In this document: positions 34,042 to 43,605 of the stretch, one piece after another | How positions within the stretch are numbered: the stretch's first letter is position 1 | Layout of the letters: the number at the start of each line of letters is the position of its first letter | DNA from: Phycisphaeraceae bacterium | Lineage (GTDB): Bacteria > Planctomycetota > Phycisphaerae > Phycisphaerales > UBA1924 | DNA: 64,000 nt | Assembly (NCBI GenBank): GCA_019454185.1 | Contig: CP075368.1 | Coordinates: forward strand, 3,637,649-3,701,648 | Direction: 5' to 3' | Notes under the pieces: generated by a model | What the model was told of the DNA's origin: nothing | The model's database searches: none | The model's input: only the letters and a program-made list of their open reading frames with translations | Made by a program: the position numbers and the translations under genes

Positions 34042-35934
34042 GTGCTTCTGAGCGCCCGCGACATCTCAAGAACCCACGGCCTGCAAACGCTCTTCCGTGG
34101 CGTTTCGATGAGTGTCGCATCCGGTGATCGAGTCGGACTTATCGGCCCCAACGGCGCGGGGAAGAGCACCCTCCTGAAACTCCTGGCGGGAGAGGATCAG
34201 CCGGATGAGGGCACCATCACCCGGGCCAAGGGGCTGCGGGCGGTCACGATCGCGCAGCAGGATGTGTTCCCCGATGGGTGGACCGCGATGCGCGTGGTTG
34301 TTGATGCAGCGGAACATGGCGTGAATGTCGCCGCGATGGACCATCACGAGGCCGAGATCCTGGCCGAGACGATCCTCGATCGCGTCGGATTCGATGCCGC
34401 CCATGCCGGCACGGCGGCGATGGACCTCTCCGGTGGGTGGAAGAAGCGGCTCTCGATCGCGCGCGGGCTGGCGCGTGCGGCGGGCGAGCCCGATCTGCTC
34501 TTGCTCGACGAGCCGACGAACCACCTCGACCTTGCGGGCATCGCGTGGCTCGAAGATCTGCTGCTCTCTCCCGGACCGAGCGGCGCGCGATTCGCGTCGA
34601 TCTTCGTCACGCATGACCGCTCGTTCCTCGAGCGCGTCGCCACACGCGTCGTCGAGCTCAGCGCGGCGTACCCGCTCGGCACGCTCTCCGTGGACGGAAA
34701 CTACACGTCATTCCTCCGTCGGAAGGAGGAGTTTCTTGAGGGGCAGGCCGCGGCGGAGCGGTCGATGGCCAACCAGGTCCGGCAGGATCTCGCGTGGCTC
34801 CATCGCGGGGCCAAGGCGCGACGCACGAAGGCCAAGAGCAGGATCGAGTCCAGCCATCAGCGGATCGACGAGCTGGCGGAGATCAAGTCGCGCAACACCG
34901 CGGCGGCTGGCGCGGCGGCACGCGTCGACTTCAACGCGACGGATCGCAAGACCCGCAAGCTGATCTCGGCCCGAGGCGTCGCGAAGTCGCTCGGCGGACG
35001 CAGACTCTTCCAGAACCTCGACGTCGATCTCGGCGCGGGTGATTGCCTCGGGCTGCTCGGCCCGAACGGCAGCGGCAAGACAACACTGATCCGCGTGCTC
35101 ACCGGCGAACTCGCGCCCGATGCCGGAAGCGTCGTGCGAGCGGAGCCCCCGCCTCGCGTTGTTGTATTCAGCCAGCATCGCAGAGACTTCGAGCCGACAA
35201 CGCTCTTGCGCGACGCCATCTGCCCTGTGAGCGATCAGGTTCGCTTCAGAGGCCAGGCGATGCACATCACCGCGTGGTCGAGGCGATTTCTGTTCAAGGA
35301 CTCTCAGCTCGCCCAGCCGGTCAGCACGCTGAGCGGCGGCGAACTCGCCCGCATCCACATCGCGAGGATCATGCTCGAACCTGCGGACGTGCTCGTGCTC
35401 GACGAGCCGACGAACGATCTTGATATTCCGACACTCGAAGCACTCGAAGAAGCGCTCGAAGACTTCCCCGGCGCGCTCCTGCTCGTCACCCACGATCGCG
35501 CGATGCTCGATCGACTGGCGTCCGAGGTCCTCGCGCTCGACGGACGCGGCGGACACGCGATCGTCGCCAGCGTCGATCAGGCCGTCGCGCTCGAGCGCAA
35601 GGCGGCTGCAACCTCGGTCACATCGCCCGAGCCGGCGCGATCGTCGTCGCCGCAGGCGCAGCAGAACGCCGAGGACGCGCCACAGTCGTCCCGACAGGCG
35701 CAGAGTCCACGCAAGAAACTGAGTTACAACGAGCAGCGCGAGTACGACACCATGGAAGAGCGGATCGGCCAAGCCGAGGCGCGGGTGTCACGCGCGGAAG
35801 CGGCAGTGAATGATCCGGTGATCGCGAGCGACCACGCCCGGATGGCCGCGGCATGCGACGAACTGGGCGCGGCGCAGCAGGCCGTCGCGGCTCTCTACAC
35901 CCGATGGGAAGAGCTGGAATCGAAACAGGCCTGA
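34042..35934 (+). CDS. uup: ABC-F ATPase, Uup-like
   Basis: Cytoplasmic ABC-F protein with two ATPase domains and no membrane part, 630 residues. Domain 1 has GPNGAGKSTLLKLLAG (Walker A), LSGGWKKRLSIARGLA (signature) and LLLLDEPTNHLDLAG (Walker B). The inter-domain linker is Arg/Lys-rich. Domain 2 has GPNGSGKTTLIRVLTG, LSGGELARIHIARIML and LDEPTNDLDIPT. The C-terminal coiled coil (KLSYNEQREYDTMEERIGQA and onward) is the Uup DNA/ribosome-binding extension. GTG 34042 after CGGAG is preferred over GTG 33997. It acts on ribosomes or in DNA transposon precision processes in E. coli. Confidence 0.88.
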   Translation: MLLSARDISRTHGLQTLFRGVSMSVASGDRVGLIGPNGAGKSTLLKLLAGEDQPDEGTITRAKGLRAVTIAQQDVFPDGWTAMRVVVDAAEHGVNVAAMDHHEAEILAETILDRVGFDAAHAGTAAMDLSGGWKKRLSIARGLARAAGEPDLLLLDEPTNHLDLAGIAWLEDLLLSPGPSGARFASIFVTHDRSFLERVATRVVELSAAYPLGTLSVDGNYTSFLRRKEEFLEGQAAAERSMANQVRQDLAWLHRGAKARRTKAKSRIESSHQRIDELAEIKSRNTAAAGAAARVDFNATDRKTRKLISARGVAKSLGGRRLFQNLDVDLGAGDCLGLLGPNGSGKTTLIRVLTGELAPDAGSVVRAEPPPRVVVFSQHRRDFEPTTLLRDAICPVSDQVRFRGQAMHITAWSRRFLFKDSQLAQPVSTLSGGELARIHIARIMLEPADVLVLDEPTNDLDIPTLEALEEALEDFPGALLLVTHDRAMLDRLASEVLALDGRGGHAIVASVDQAVALERKAAATSVTSPEPARSSSPQAQQNAEDAPQSSRQAQSPRKKLSYNEQREYDTMEERIGQAEARVSRAEAAVNDPVIASDHARMAAACDELGAAQQAVAALYTRWEELESKQA

Positions 35935-35971
35935 GCGTGTGATCGAGCGACGCGGGGGCCGCCTGAAGCGC

Positions 35972-36085
35972 TTACTTCGAGCCGCCCTCTTTCTTGACGA
36001 GCACGTACTTGGACTTCCACTTGCGGCTGCTGCCCTTGCGCTTCTTGGTCGCCCAGCGGATCTTCTTCTTCACCATCTCAGCCAT
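35972..36085 (-). CDS. Small basic protein, 37 aa
   Basis: The product MAEMVKKKIRWATKKRKGSS continues RKWKSKYVLVKKEGGSK. About 40% Lys/Arg, so an RNA-binding or ribosome-associated role is likely; it does not match bTHX. GGAG lies 11 bp upstream of the ATG. The longer frame up to 36292 lacks a supported start. It lies between uup (convergent) and the RRM-protein terminator. Small basic proteins restricted to planctomycete-related phyla are known, but the family is not recognised here. Confidence 0.55.
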   Translation of the reverse strand: MAEMVKKKIRWATKKRKGSSRKWKSKYVLVKKEGGSK

Positions 36086-36220
36086 TGGAACTGCTCCAGC
36101 GTGATCGTTCAAGAGTCGGCACCGGCCGAACCACGTGTTCTGCGTGCCGCTCGCGTGCGCTATACCAGGGGTGGATGGTATCGCTCTTCGCGTCGCCGAT
36201 CGAGATGATGGTCTGCTGAT

Positions 36221-36258
36221 CAAAGAAACAGAGCCGGGGCCCGCAAAGGCCCCGGCTC
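36221..36258 (-). terminator. Terminator of the RRM protein gene
   Basis: On the minus strand GAGCCGGGGCC/GGCCCCGGCTC with a TTTGCG loop, followed by TGTTTCTTTG. It lies 31 bp past the stop codon at 36289. Confidence 0.8.
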
Positions 36259-36288
36259 GTTGAGTGCTATGCGAGTGTCCGGGTTGGA

Positions 36289-36630
36289 TCACCAGCGGCC
36301 GCGACCGCCGCCGCCGCCACCACCACCGCCGAAGCCGCCCCGTCCGCCGCCACCACCGCCGAAACCACCACGACCGCCGCCGCCACCCTCGCGGGGCTTG
36401 GCCTCGTTCACGGTGAGATCGCGGCCATCGACGCTGCTGCCGTTGAGGGCGTTCATCGCGGCCCGGGCCTGATCGTCATCGCTCATCTCGACGAAGCCGA
36501 AACCGCGCGGGCGGCCGGTCTCGCGATCCATGACGAGCGACGCCGAGGTCACGGAGCCGTGCGCCTCGAAAAGCTGACGAAGCTGAGACTCGGATGTATT
36601 GAAAGAGAGATTGCCGACATAGATCTTCAT
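36289..36630 (-). CDS. RNA-binding protein, RRM plus glycine-rich tail
   Basis: 113 residues. One RNA recognition motif at 1-80: RNP2 is IYVGNL (residues 3-8) and RNP1 is RGFGFVEM (about 42-49), both complete with the aromatic residues. The tail is composed of [11 protein letters not shown] repeats ending RGRW. It resembles cyanobacterial Rbp and other bacterial RRM proteins that act in cold adaptation or mRNA localisation. The C-terminal (GGC/CGG)n repeat region (36296-36395) is liable to slippage. Confidence 0.92.
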   Translation of the reverse strand: MKIYVGNLSFNTSESQLRQLFEAHGSVTSASLVMDRETGRPRGFGFVEMSDDDQARAAMNALNGSSVDGRDLTVNEAKPREGGGGGRGGFGGGGGGRGGFGGGGGGGGGRGRW

Positions 36631-36822
36631 GCGTTTCTACCTTGCCCGAAAGTGTGGATGACCGGTGCTTGAACTCGGGCAAGAGAAGCGTCGGAGACCC
36701 CGGCTCCTCGCCCACGAGTTGGGCGAGACCGATGCCGATTGTCGGAGTATAGGAACCATGCCCCGCTCGGGGCGAGAGAATCCACAGGATTATCAGCGAC
36801 CGCCTTCCGGGCTCCATTTTGG

Positions 36823-37905
36823 TCAGAAGAGCGAGATCTGCCCCTGGGCGTCCATCTGTGGGGGACGGAACGCACCCTGATTGTGAGGTGGAGACGGGCG
36901 GTCGAGCCCGTACCGACGCGCAAAGAGCCGGAACGACTGCCGGATCTGGTCCGCGACAGGACCGGTGCCGACAAAGCGCTCACCGAACTCGCTGCTGGAC
37001 ATCTCCCCGTCGCGGCACTGACGCAACAGCGACTCGGCCTTCGCGGCACGATCAGGAAAGTGCGCCTGCAGCCATGCCGTATAGATCGACTTGTTCTGAT
37101 GGGGCAGTCTCAGCAGGATGTACGCCGCGTTGTGGGCCCCGGCTTCCGCCGCGGCTTCGAGAATCTGGGCCACCTCGTGGTCGTTGATCGCCGGGATGAT
37201 CGGGGCGACCATCACTGTGACAGGAATGCCGAGACCGGCGATCGTCCGGATCGTGTCGAGTCTCGATCGCGGGCTTGAGGCACGCGGCTCCATCACCGAG
37301 GCCAGCCGGTTGTCCAGCGTAGTCAGACTCACCGCGACGTGCACCGAACCCGTCGCGTGCAGCTCACGAAGCAGGTCCAGATCCCTGAGAATCAGCGAAC
37401 TCTTGGTGATGATCGAGACCGGGTGGCAGCACTCGGCAAGCACCTCGAGCACACCCCGCGTGATCCCGAGATCACGCTCGATCGGCTGGTATGGGTCCGT
37501 CACGCCCGAGAGGACGATGGTCTCGGGTCTCCACTTGGGGTCTGACAACTCACGCCTGAGCAGGCGCGCCGCGTCATGCTTCGCGAACAGGATGGACTCA
37601 AAGTCGATGCCGGGTGAGAGCCCGAGGTACTCGTGCCCGGGTCTGGCGTAGCAGTAGAAGCACCCGTGCTCGCACCCGCGATACGGATTGATCGTCCAGT
37701 TGAAGTGGATGTCGGGCGAGTCGACGCGATTGATGATCGTCTTGGCGCGGTCGGCTCGGATCGTCGTTGAGAGCCGCTTGCCCTGCCCGCGCTCCCTGAG
37801 TTCGGCATCCAGCGCGTCGCCATCGATGGTCAGTGTGACACGCTCGTAGCGGCCCGTCGGATTGATCGTCGCGCCCCGTCCGAGCGCGTGATGCGGAGCA
37901 ACCAT
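36823..37905 (-). CDS. Radical SAM protein, PA0069 family
   Basis: Iron-sulfur/SAM enzyme of unknown reaction, related to the spore photoproduct lyase-like group. Preserved: GRGATINPTGRYERV near the N-terminus, NPYRGCEHGCFYCYARPGHE with C-x3-C-x2-C cluster ligands (CEHGCFYC), LSGVTDPYQPIERDLGITR, and RLPHQNKSIYTAWLQAHFPD. 360 residues from ATG 37905, whose context lacks a strong ribosome-binding site; the frame is open to 38019. The start matches the usual RGRGA-NP beginning of the family. Confidence 0.88.
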   Translation of the reverse strand: MVAPHHALGRGATINPTGRYERVTLTIDGDALDAELRERGQGKRLSTTIRADRAKTIINRVDSPDIHFNWTINPYRGCEHGCFYCYARPGHEYLGLSPGIDFESILFAKHDAARLLRRELSDPKWRPETIVLSGVTDPYQPIERDLGITRGVLEVLAECCHPVSIITKSSLILRDLDLLRELHATGSVHVAVSLTTLDNRLASVMEPRASSPRSRLDTIRTIAGLGIPVTVMVAPIIPAINDHEVAQILEAAAEAGAHNAAYILLRLPHQNKSIYTAWLQAHFPDRAAKAESLLRQCRDGEMSSSEFGERFVGTGPVADQIRQSFRLFARRYGLDRPSPPHNQGAFRPPQMDAQGQISLF

Positions 37906-38008
37906 GCCATCGGGATGGTCGTCGGTATCGCGTGGATTGCGGGAACTGCCATGCACGACGGGCGATTGTATTCGGATTTCGTTTGGTTTCAAGGCCAGGG
38001 GAAACGAA

Positions 38009-38040
38009 GCACGGCCCACGCCGCGGAGCGTGAGCCGTGC
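38009..38040 (-). terminator. Terminator of the secreted protein at 38074-39141
   Basis: On the minus strand GCACGGC-CACGC pairs with GCGTG-GCCGTGC around CCGCGG with one bulge, followed by TTCGTTTCCCC. It lies 34 bp beyond the stop codon. Confidence 0.65.
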
Positions 38041-38073
38041 AGGAGAGATGAAGGCGTGATGATGCGCGTCGTG

Positions 38074-39141
38074 TCAGTTGACCTCTTCGCAGTTCACGAT
38101 GGTGCCGAATCCGAAGGCGCGGTCATACCCGGCCCCTCCGTCGATGAAGGGTGTGGCGAGGCGCGGCCCGTCGACAACGAGCTTCAGGTAGTCATCTCCA
38201 CCCGCGCCGAGCAGGCGGGGACGGCCGGTCACGGAGCCCTTGGCAAAGAAGTCGACCGTGTCGTTGCCGAGCGCGCCGTTGAAGGTCATGAGCACGCGCC
38301 CGTTGCTCTCGCTGCTGAACTTGATCGTGTCGGCGTCGGCTCCGCCGTTGACGCTGCCGGAGAAGTTCGCCGGCCCGCCGCGCGAGACGTTGGTGAGTTC
38401 GAAGACATCGATCCCCGCCCCGAGCGAGGCGAGCGTCGCGAGATTGAGCGTGCCGGTTCCGAGCGTGTCGATCGCGATGATCGCGGAGTCATTCCCCGCA
38501 CCAGTGTTCGGGCTCGCGTTGACGTTGATGGAAGCGGCGTTTGACTTGACGCTCAGGTCGTACGTGTCCTTGCCGCCTGTGCCGGTCGATGAGAGCGACA
38601 CGGACATCAGCTGAGACGCCTCGGGGGAGTCGATGCTGGCGACGGTCTCGTTCGTCCCCGCGCCCTGATTGGTGACCCAGTTGGCAGCGAAGGCCCGCGC
38701 GAAGGAGACGACCTCGAAGAGCACCTTGTCCTCGCCCGTGCCGCCCGTGACAGACACGGACGAGCTGGCGTCCATGATGCTCGAGCCCAGGTTGTAGATG
38801 ACCTTGACGTCCGAGTTGCCCGCGCCGGTGTTGGCGGTGATCGCCGGAGCATCGCCCGTGAAGATCCGGAACTCGACGTAGTCGTTCCTGGGCCCGGCCG
38901 TCAGGTCGATCGATGTGATGCCGAAGTACTGCGTCGCCGGCGCGCCGATCACGCCCGAGAGGCGGACCTCGCCAGGAACGGGGCCGACCTCGATCTCCAT
39001 CTGCTGGTCGGTCGCGAACGCGCTGGTGTTGATCGTCATGGCACCGCCCGAGACCGTGACGGTCTGGGCCATGGACGTGCCGGCGAGCGAGGCGAGGAGT
39101 GCCGCGGAGACGATGCCTGCGATGCCGTGTGAACGCTTCAT
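38074..39141 (-). CDS. Secreted Asp/Gly-repeat protein (RTX-like)
   Basis: 355 residues, with a signal peptide (HGIAGIVSAALLASLAGTSMA). The mature part is beta-rich with repeats of form GAGGDDYLKL, GGADADTIKFSS and GNDTVDFFA, resembling hemolysin-type calcium-binding repeats in degenerate form. No catalytic motif is seen; probably extracellular or surface-attached. No PEP-CTERM tail is present (ends GFGTIVNCEEVN). The start at 39141 is chosen because the signal peptide starts there; a promoter-like site lies 63 bp upstream. Confidence 0.7.
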   Translation of the reverse strand: MKRSHGIAGIVSAALLASLAGTSMAQTVTVSGGAMTINTSAFATDQQMEIEVGPVPGEVRLSGVIGAPATQYFGITSIDLTAGPRNDYVEFRIFTGDAPAITANTGAGNSDVKVIYNLGSSIMDASSSVSVTGGTGEDKVLFEVVSFARAFAANWVTNQGAGTNETVASIDSPEASQLMSVSLSSTGTGGKDTYDLSVKSNAASINVNASPNTGAGNDSAIIAIDTLGTGTLNLATLASLGAGIDVFELTNVSRGGPANFSGSVNGGADADTIKFSSESNGRVLMTFNGALGNDTVDFFAKGSVTGRPRLLGAGGDDYLKLVVDGPRLATPFIDGGAGYDRAFGFGTIVNCEEVN

Positions 39142-39203
39142 ATCGATGCTCCAGTCTTTGATGCTCTCACGAGTGGTCCGCGACTGCCGCGGCCCATGCA
39201 CCA

Positions 39204-39231
39204 AATCTAGAGACATCGTAGTTACTGACAA
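39204..39231 (-). promoter_or_regulatory. Putative sigma70-like promoter of the RTX-like gene
   Basis: TTGTCA (39226-39231) and TAGATT (39204-39209) on the minus strand, 16 bp apart. It is positioned upstream of the ATG at 39141. The rest of the 257-bp gap (39232-39398) contains several TGGCCA motifs and no gene. Confidence 0.45.
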
Positions 39232-39398
39232 GCGCGCGCAGATAATAAAAACGCATATTACATGCGGCCAGCATGAACGTCTGGCCACTGCTGCAATCAA
39301 CAGGCGGCACATCTGGCCGATGGCGAGCAGATCAAGCCGCGCCGGCGCTCGCTGGCCACGATTGGCCCTATGGCCAGAACTGTGCCGACGGGTCTCGA

Positions 39399-40232
39399 TC
39401 AGTGCCCGTTGCCAGCGCGGGCGTGAGTCTCGCTCTTGCTCGACGGCTTGCTCTGCGTGTCGGCGGACTTCGACCCTGCAGCATCCGGCTTCGACGAACC
39501 GGCGACTGTCGTTCCGGCGCGTGCCTTCGCGATGATCTCGGTTTCATTCGGGTGGCCACCCAGCCATTCCACCGTGCCGCTCTCCAGGTTGTAGACAGCA
39601 CCGACGATCCGGAGCGTGCCGTTCTCTGCGCCACGCGCGATCGTCGGACTCGAGCGAAGCAGGTCCGAGATCGAACGCATCACGTTCGCGCGAATCGCGA
39701 GTCTGACAAGGTCCGCGTCGGAGGCATCAGGGTGGTTCCGCTTCGTCTCCTCTGTGGCAGGAACGATGGGTGCGAGGATCGCGCCGATGTTCCCGGGGGC
39801 ATCGCCTCCGGCAGACGCCGCCTTCACAGCGCCGCACGAAGAATGGCCCAGCACCACGAGGAGCGATGAGCCGAGATGCTCGACGGCGTACTCGATCGAG
39901 CCCGCCTGGAAGGGGCCGCTCGTGTTACCCGCGACGCGAACAGTGAAGATGTCCCCGATCCCGCGATCGAAGACAAGCTCCACGGGAACCCGGGAGTCGG
40001 CACACGAGAGCACGATCGCAAACGGGCTCTGCGACCCGGCGGTCTCTCTCGCCCGCTCCGTGTCGGCGTGGCGATGCTCGCACAGGCCGCTCGAGAATCT
40101 CACATTCCCCGCCATCAGCATCTCGAGCGCAGCCGCCGGCGTCTGTTTCAACTCAGACGATGGAGGTGCGGCCGAGGCACTGGCGTGAAGGCAGCTCAAC
40201 GCGGACAGGGCAAGCAACGTGCGACGCAGCAT
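39399..40232 (-). CDS. Secreted beta-class carbonic anhydrase
   Basis: Interconverts CO2 and bicarbonate. 277 residues with a signal peptide (LLALSALSCLHASASA), so it acts in the periplasm, unusual for the beta class but known in some bacteria. Zinc ligands follow the type I order: Cys and Asp in SCADSRVP, His and Cys in LGHSSCGAVKAA. The core ends near GTLRIVGAVYNLESGTVEWL, and an Ala/Ser/Lys-rich tail of about 50 residues follows with no homology. Confidence 0.88.
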   Translation of the reverse strand: MLRRTLLALSALSCLHASASAAPPSSELKQTPAAALEMLMAGNVRFSSGLCEHRHADTERARETAGSQSPFAIVLSCADSRVPVELVFDRGIGDIFTVRVAGNTSGPFQAGSIEYAVEHLGSSLLVVLGHSSCGAVKAASAGGDAPGNIGAILAPIVPATEETKRNHPDASDADLVRLAIRANVMRSISDLLRSSPTIARGAENGTLRIVGAVYNLESGTVEWLGGHPNETEIIAKARAGTTVAGSSKPDAAGSKSADTQSKPSSKSETHARAGNGH

Positions 40233-40489
40233 GGGATACTCCAGGAATAAGGGCCGTGGGTTTCCAGTAGACGCTCGAATCCACTGGAACACCGAGTTCG
40301 ACCACATCCGGGGTGTCGGTGCTGGTCCCCCCGTGGTTATGCATGGAATTCGTGCGTCCGAAGCCGATTGGGCTCAAGGCGGATGCGGGTTTCCACGCAG
40401 GCCGCGCACCATACATCCATCCTGACCAAATACGCGCCTCCCAAACGCCGATCGGACCCTGACGTGAGGGATGCTCCTTGCGGGAGGCG

Positions 40490-42277
40490 ATGATGCTGGA
40501 CACGCCGCAGATCGTGGAACTGACCAACTCCGATGCGTGCGGCGGCGGCGCGTCAACCACCGATGCGGTCGGCTTCGTTGCTGGCATCGGCACAAGCCGC
40601 TCAACAGGCAACGCCTTCATCGACTACTTCACAAACGGCGGCACCTACATGCCGCGCATCGAGTGCATCCAGAACGCCTCGGGCCGCCCCGACTGGCCGT
40701 GGATCATCGCGCTCGTGCTGCTCACGGGGGGCGTGATCGCTGCATATCTGCGCATCTTCATCTTCTGGCTGAAGGGATACCTCAGCGAGGCGCCCGCCGA
40801 CCGCAACCGCAAGCTCATGGATCTTGCGAACATTTTCCTCTGGTGCGCCATCTGCGGCTACGCGATGTCGCTCCTGATGTTCGTCTGGCCCGCATACCGG
40901 CTGCTGGCGGCCTTCCTGCTGATCCTCAACATCTGGTGCCTGAGATTCATCAGGAATCTGGGGGACCTGAGCGTCTCCTTCTCCGCCCGGCGCCTCCAGC
41001 GACAGCTCGCAGAGGCGATCGAAGAGCGGAACAAATAGCTGGAACGACAAGTCGTCGAGCGGACCCACGAGCTCGAACAGGCGCGGCAGACGGCCATCGC
41101 CGCGAACGAGGCGAAAACCCGCTTCCTCGCGATGATCAGCCACGAGATCCGGACGCCCATGACGGCGATCCTGGGCTTTGCGGAGCTCCTGGGATCTCCG
41201 GATGCGTCCCCTGCGCAGCGGACCGAGTGTGTCCGCACAATCAATCGACACGGCGAGCACCTGGTCGCCGTCATCAACGACATCCTCGACCTCTCGAAGC
41301 TCGAAGCCGGAAAGATGACGGTCGAGCGCGTCGAGTGCTCGCCCCTCGACTGCATCATGGACGTGGTGGGTCTCTACAAGCCCCGCGCCAGAGAGCGGGG
41401 CATCACCGTTGAGCACGTGCAGGAAACCGCGCTCCCGGATCGCATCTCCACGGATCCCACCCGCCTTCGCCAAGCCATCATCAACCTCGTCTCGAACGCC
41501 GTGAAGTTCACCGAGCGGGGCGGCGTCACCGTCCGCGTCAGCATGGAGCAGCGCGACGCTCAGCAACAGCTTGTCGTGCGCGTCACAGACACCGGCATCG
41601 GACTCACCCGCGAGCAGGTCGATCGACTCTTCGCACCCTTCGTTCAGGCCGACGATTCAACGACCCGACGCTTCGGAGGCACAGGGCTCGGGCTCTCGAT
41701 CACGAGGCGCATCGCCGAACTGCTCGGCGGGGGCGTCGAAGTCGAGAGCAAGCCCGGCGAGGGCAGCACCTTCACCCTGCGGATCAACCCGGGTGATGTC
41801 GCGATGTCCTCGCTGGTCGAGCCCGACAGCCCCAGCATGACCGACTCCGGCACGCCGGATCCCTCCATCCCGCGCAAGCCAACGCTGAGCGGCCGCCTCC
41901 TTCTCGCGGACGATGCGCCGGACAATCGCAGACTCTTCGGACACCACCTGACCAAGGCGGGCGCTGTGGTGGAGGTCGTCGCCGACGGCCAGGCCGCGCT
42001 CGAGCGCGCCCTCGACGCGTGGCGCAGGCACCGAGCGTTCGACGCCGTGATCCTCGACGTGCAGATGCCCGAGATGGACGGGATCGAAGCCGTCAAGCAC
42101 CTCAGGGCCGCAGGGTATGAGGGGCTGGTCATCGCGCTCAGTGCGGATGCCATGACCGAGGCGCGCCAGCGAGGGATCGACGCCGGATTCGACGACTATC
42201 TCACAAAGCCCATCGCAGGAAGCGTGCTCATCGACTCGCTCAGAGCCATCATGGAACGGCGCGGCATCGAGGTCTAA
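40490..42277 (+). pseudogene. Hybrid sensor histidine kinase with in-frame amber codon
   Basis: One continuous frame codes an N-terminal three-helix membrane part (WPWIIALVLLTGGVIAAYL; LANIFLWCAICGYAMSLLMF; YRLLAAFLLILNIWCL), a coiled coil, HisKA ([13 protein letters not shown], phosphoacceptor His), HATPase ([24 protein letters not shown]) and a receiver domain ([11 protein letters not shown] with Asp, LTKP with Lys). TAG at 41036-41038 interrupts the coiled coil: EERNK, stop, [15 protein letters not shown] one-base change from CAG, GAG or AAG would explain it. Otherwise the frame is unbroken. Possible states: recent nonsense mutation, readthrough, or two proteins, the second starting at ATG 41132 within the H-box. 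Start 40490 or 40493 after GGGAGG. Confidence 0.8.
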
Positions 42278-42301
42278 CCCGCCCCGCGTCGCCCGCCCAG
42301 T

Positions 42302-42991
42302 TCACACCGTCCCGTACATACGGTCGCCCGCATCGCCGAGCCCGGGCAGGATGAACCCGCGTTCATTGAGCTGCCGGTCCAGCGCGGCCGAATAGATCCG
42401 AACATCAGGGTGGGCGTTGGCGAGGTGAGCGACACCCTCCGGTGCCGCGACGAGACAGATCATCCGCAGGTCCGTCGCCCCCGCCTCTTTGAGTATCGTC
42501 AGCGCCTGGATCGCGCTCCCGCCCGTTGCCAGCATCGGATCCACAAGCACCACAGGACCCGCGTTCAGGTCGTGGGGGAGTTTCCGAAGATACACAACCG
42601 GGCGCAGCGTCTCTTCATCGCGGCTCAGCCCCAGGTGCCCGACCCGCGCCTCGGGCATCATCTCCAGAATCCCCTCCGCCATGCACAGCCCCGCGCGGAG
42701 CACGGGCACAACCGTGATCTTCGCCGTGATCCTGCGCGCGTCGATCACCTCCAGAGGAGTCTGCACGCGCGCCACACTCGTCGGGAATGAGCGCGTGACC
42801 TCGAACACCATCAGACCCGCGATCTGGTAGAGCAACGCGCGGAACGGCCGATGGCTCGTCGACACATCACGCAGATACGCCATCTTGTGCTGGATCAGCG
42901 GGTGATCGAAGACGACGAGGTTCGGGTGGGTCTCAGGAGACAAGGGGGATGTCTCAGCCGCCGGCTTTGGGCCGTCCGGACTTTGCCGCAC
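42302..42991 (-). CDS. upp: Uracil phosphoribosyltransferase
   Basis: Salvage enzyme making UMP from uracil and PRPP. 229 residues with VVFDHPLIQHKMAYLRD at the N-terminus, the VVPVLRAGLCMAEGILEMMP block, the PRPP-binding loop VVLVDPMLATGGSA, and the uracil-binding C-terminal GLGDAGDRMYGTV. The leading 20 residues are extra. The start overlaps the upstream gene by 38 bp, but no later Met exists before the conserved region. Confidence 0.93.
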   Translation of the reverse strand: MRQSPDGPKPAAETSPLSPETHPNLVVFDHPLIQHKMAYLRDVSTSHRPFRALLYQIAGLMVFEVTRSFPTSVARVQTPLEVIDARRITAKITVVPVLRAGLCMAEGILEMMPEARVGHLGLSRDEETLRPVVYLRKLPHDLNAGPVVLVDPMLATGGSAIQALTILKEAGATDLRMICLVAAPEGVAHLANAHPDVRIYSAALDRQLNERGFILPGLGDAGDRMYGTV

Positions 42992-43394
42992 GCGTCGCCG
43001 CCGTCACACGAGAGAGCGGGCCCTTCACCTTCGCCGGAATAACCGGTGCGGGGGGCTCGATTCCGTCCAGGTGCTCGATCAGCTCTTCAATCGACGCACA
43101 CGCCAGAGCCGCGGGCACCCGATCGCAGGCGAGATCCACCACATCCTGCTTCCCGCCGAGGAAGAAGAGCTTGACGTTCATCAACTTCTTCGTCGTCGCG
43201 AAATAGTCGGCGATCTCCCGCCCGTGGGAGGGAAGCCGCTCGAGCGAAACGATCAGGGCCTCGGGTATCGCGGCAAAGTCCAGCTTCGCCTTCGAGTCCG
43301 CGTGGATACGGACCGTGTGCCCGTTCTTCCGAAGCGCCTCCGCAGCGGGAAGCGCCTCTTCCTCGTGCCAGTGGATGTAGACGATGCTCGCCAT
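42954..43394 (-). CDS. Receiver-like small protein, hypothetical
   Basis: 146 residues. Reads ASIVYIHWHEEEALPAAEAL, then GHTVRIHADSK and PEALIVSLERLPSHGREIAD. The alternating beta/alpha pattern is like a response-regulator receiver but lacks the phosphoacceptor Asp and the conserved Lys at the expected places, so it is probably a pseudo-receiver or other flavodoxin-like fold. The tail from about 120 is Ala/Lys-rich. The start overlaps upp slightly downstream, suggesting co-transcription. Function unknown. Confidence 0.55.
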   Translation of the reverse strand: MASIVYIHWHEEEALPAAEALRKNGHTVRIHADSKAKLDFAAIPEALIVSLERLPSHGREIADYFATTKKLMNVKLFFLGGKQDVVDLACDRVPAALACASIEELIEHLDGIEPPAPVIPAKVKGPLSRVTAATRAAKSGRPKAGG

Positions 43395-43534
43395 GTCGCA
43401 CCTCGGGGCCAACATGATAGAGCGTCCATCGCCCCGATTCGACCGTACCGGGCAGACAGCATGCAACACCAGCCGCACCGAGCGATCGTGGAACCATTCC
43501 AAGCAAAGGGAGACAGCAGGAAATCAGGCAGAAA

Positions 43535-43605
43535 CTGGGGATCTAGGATTCGAACCTAGACTAACTGAGCCAGAGTCAGTCGTGCTACCGTTACACCAAT
43601 CCCCA
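43535..43605 (-). tRNA. tRNA-Gln (anticodon CUG)
   Basis: Full cloverleaf on the minus strand: acceptor TGGGGAT/ATCCCCA, D arm ending TAACGGTAGCA, anticodon stem ACTGA/TCAGT around loop CTCTGGC (anticodon CTG), T arm CTAGGTTCGAATCCTAG, discriminator G. CCA is not encoded. It decodes CAG. 71 nt in all. Confidence 0.95.

Noticed and set aside
40490..42277. Genome-wide recoding of UAG
   Set aside because: A single in-frame TAG in one gene; no suppressor tRNA or second case is seen here.
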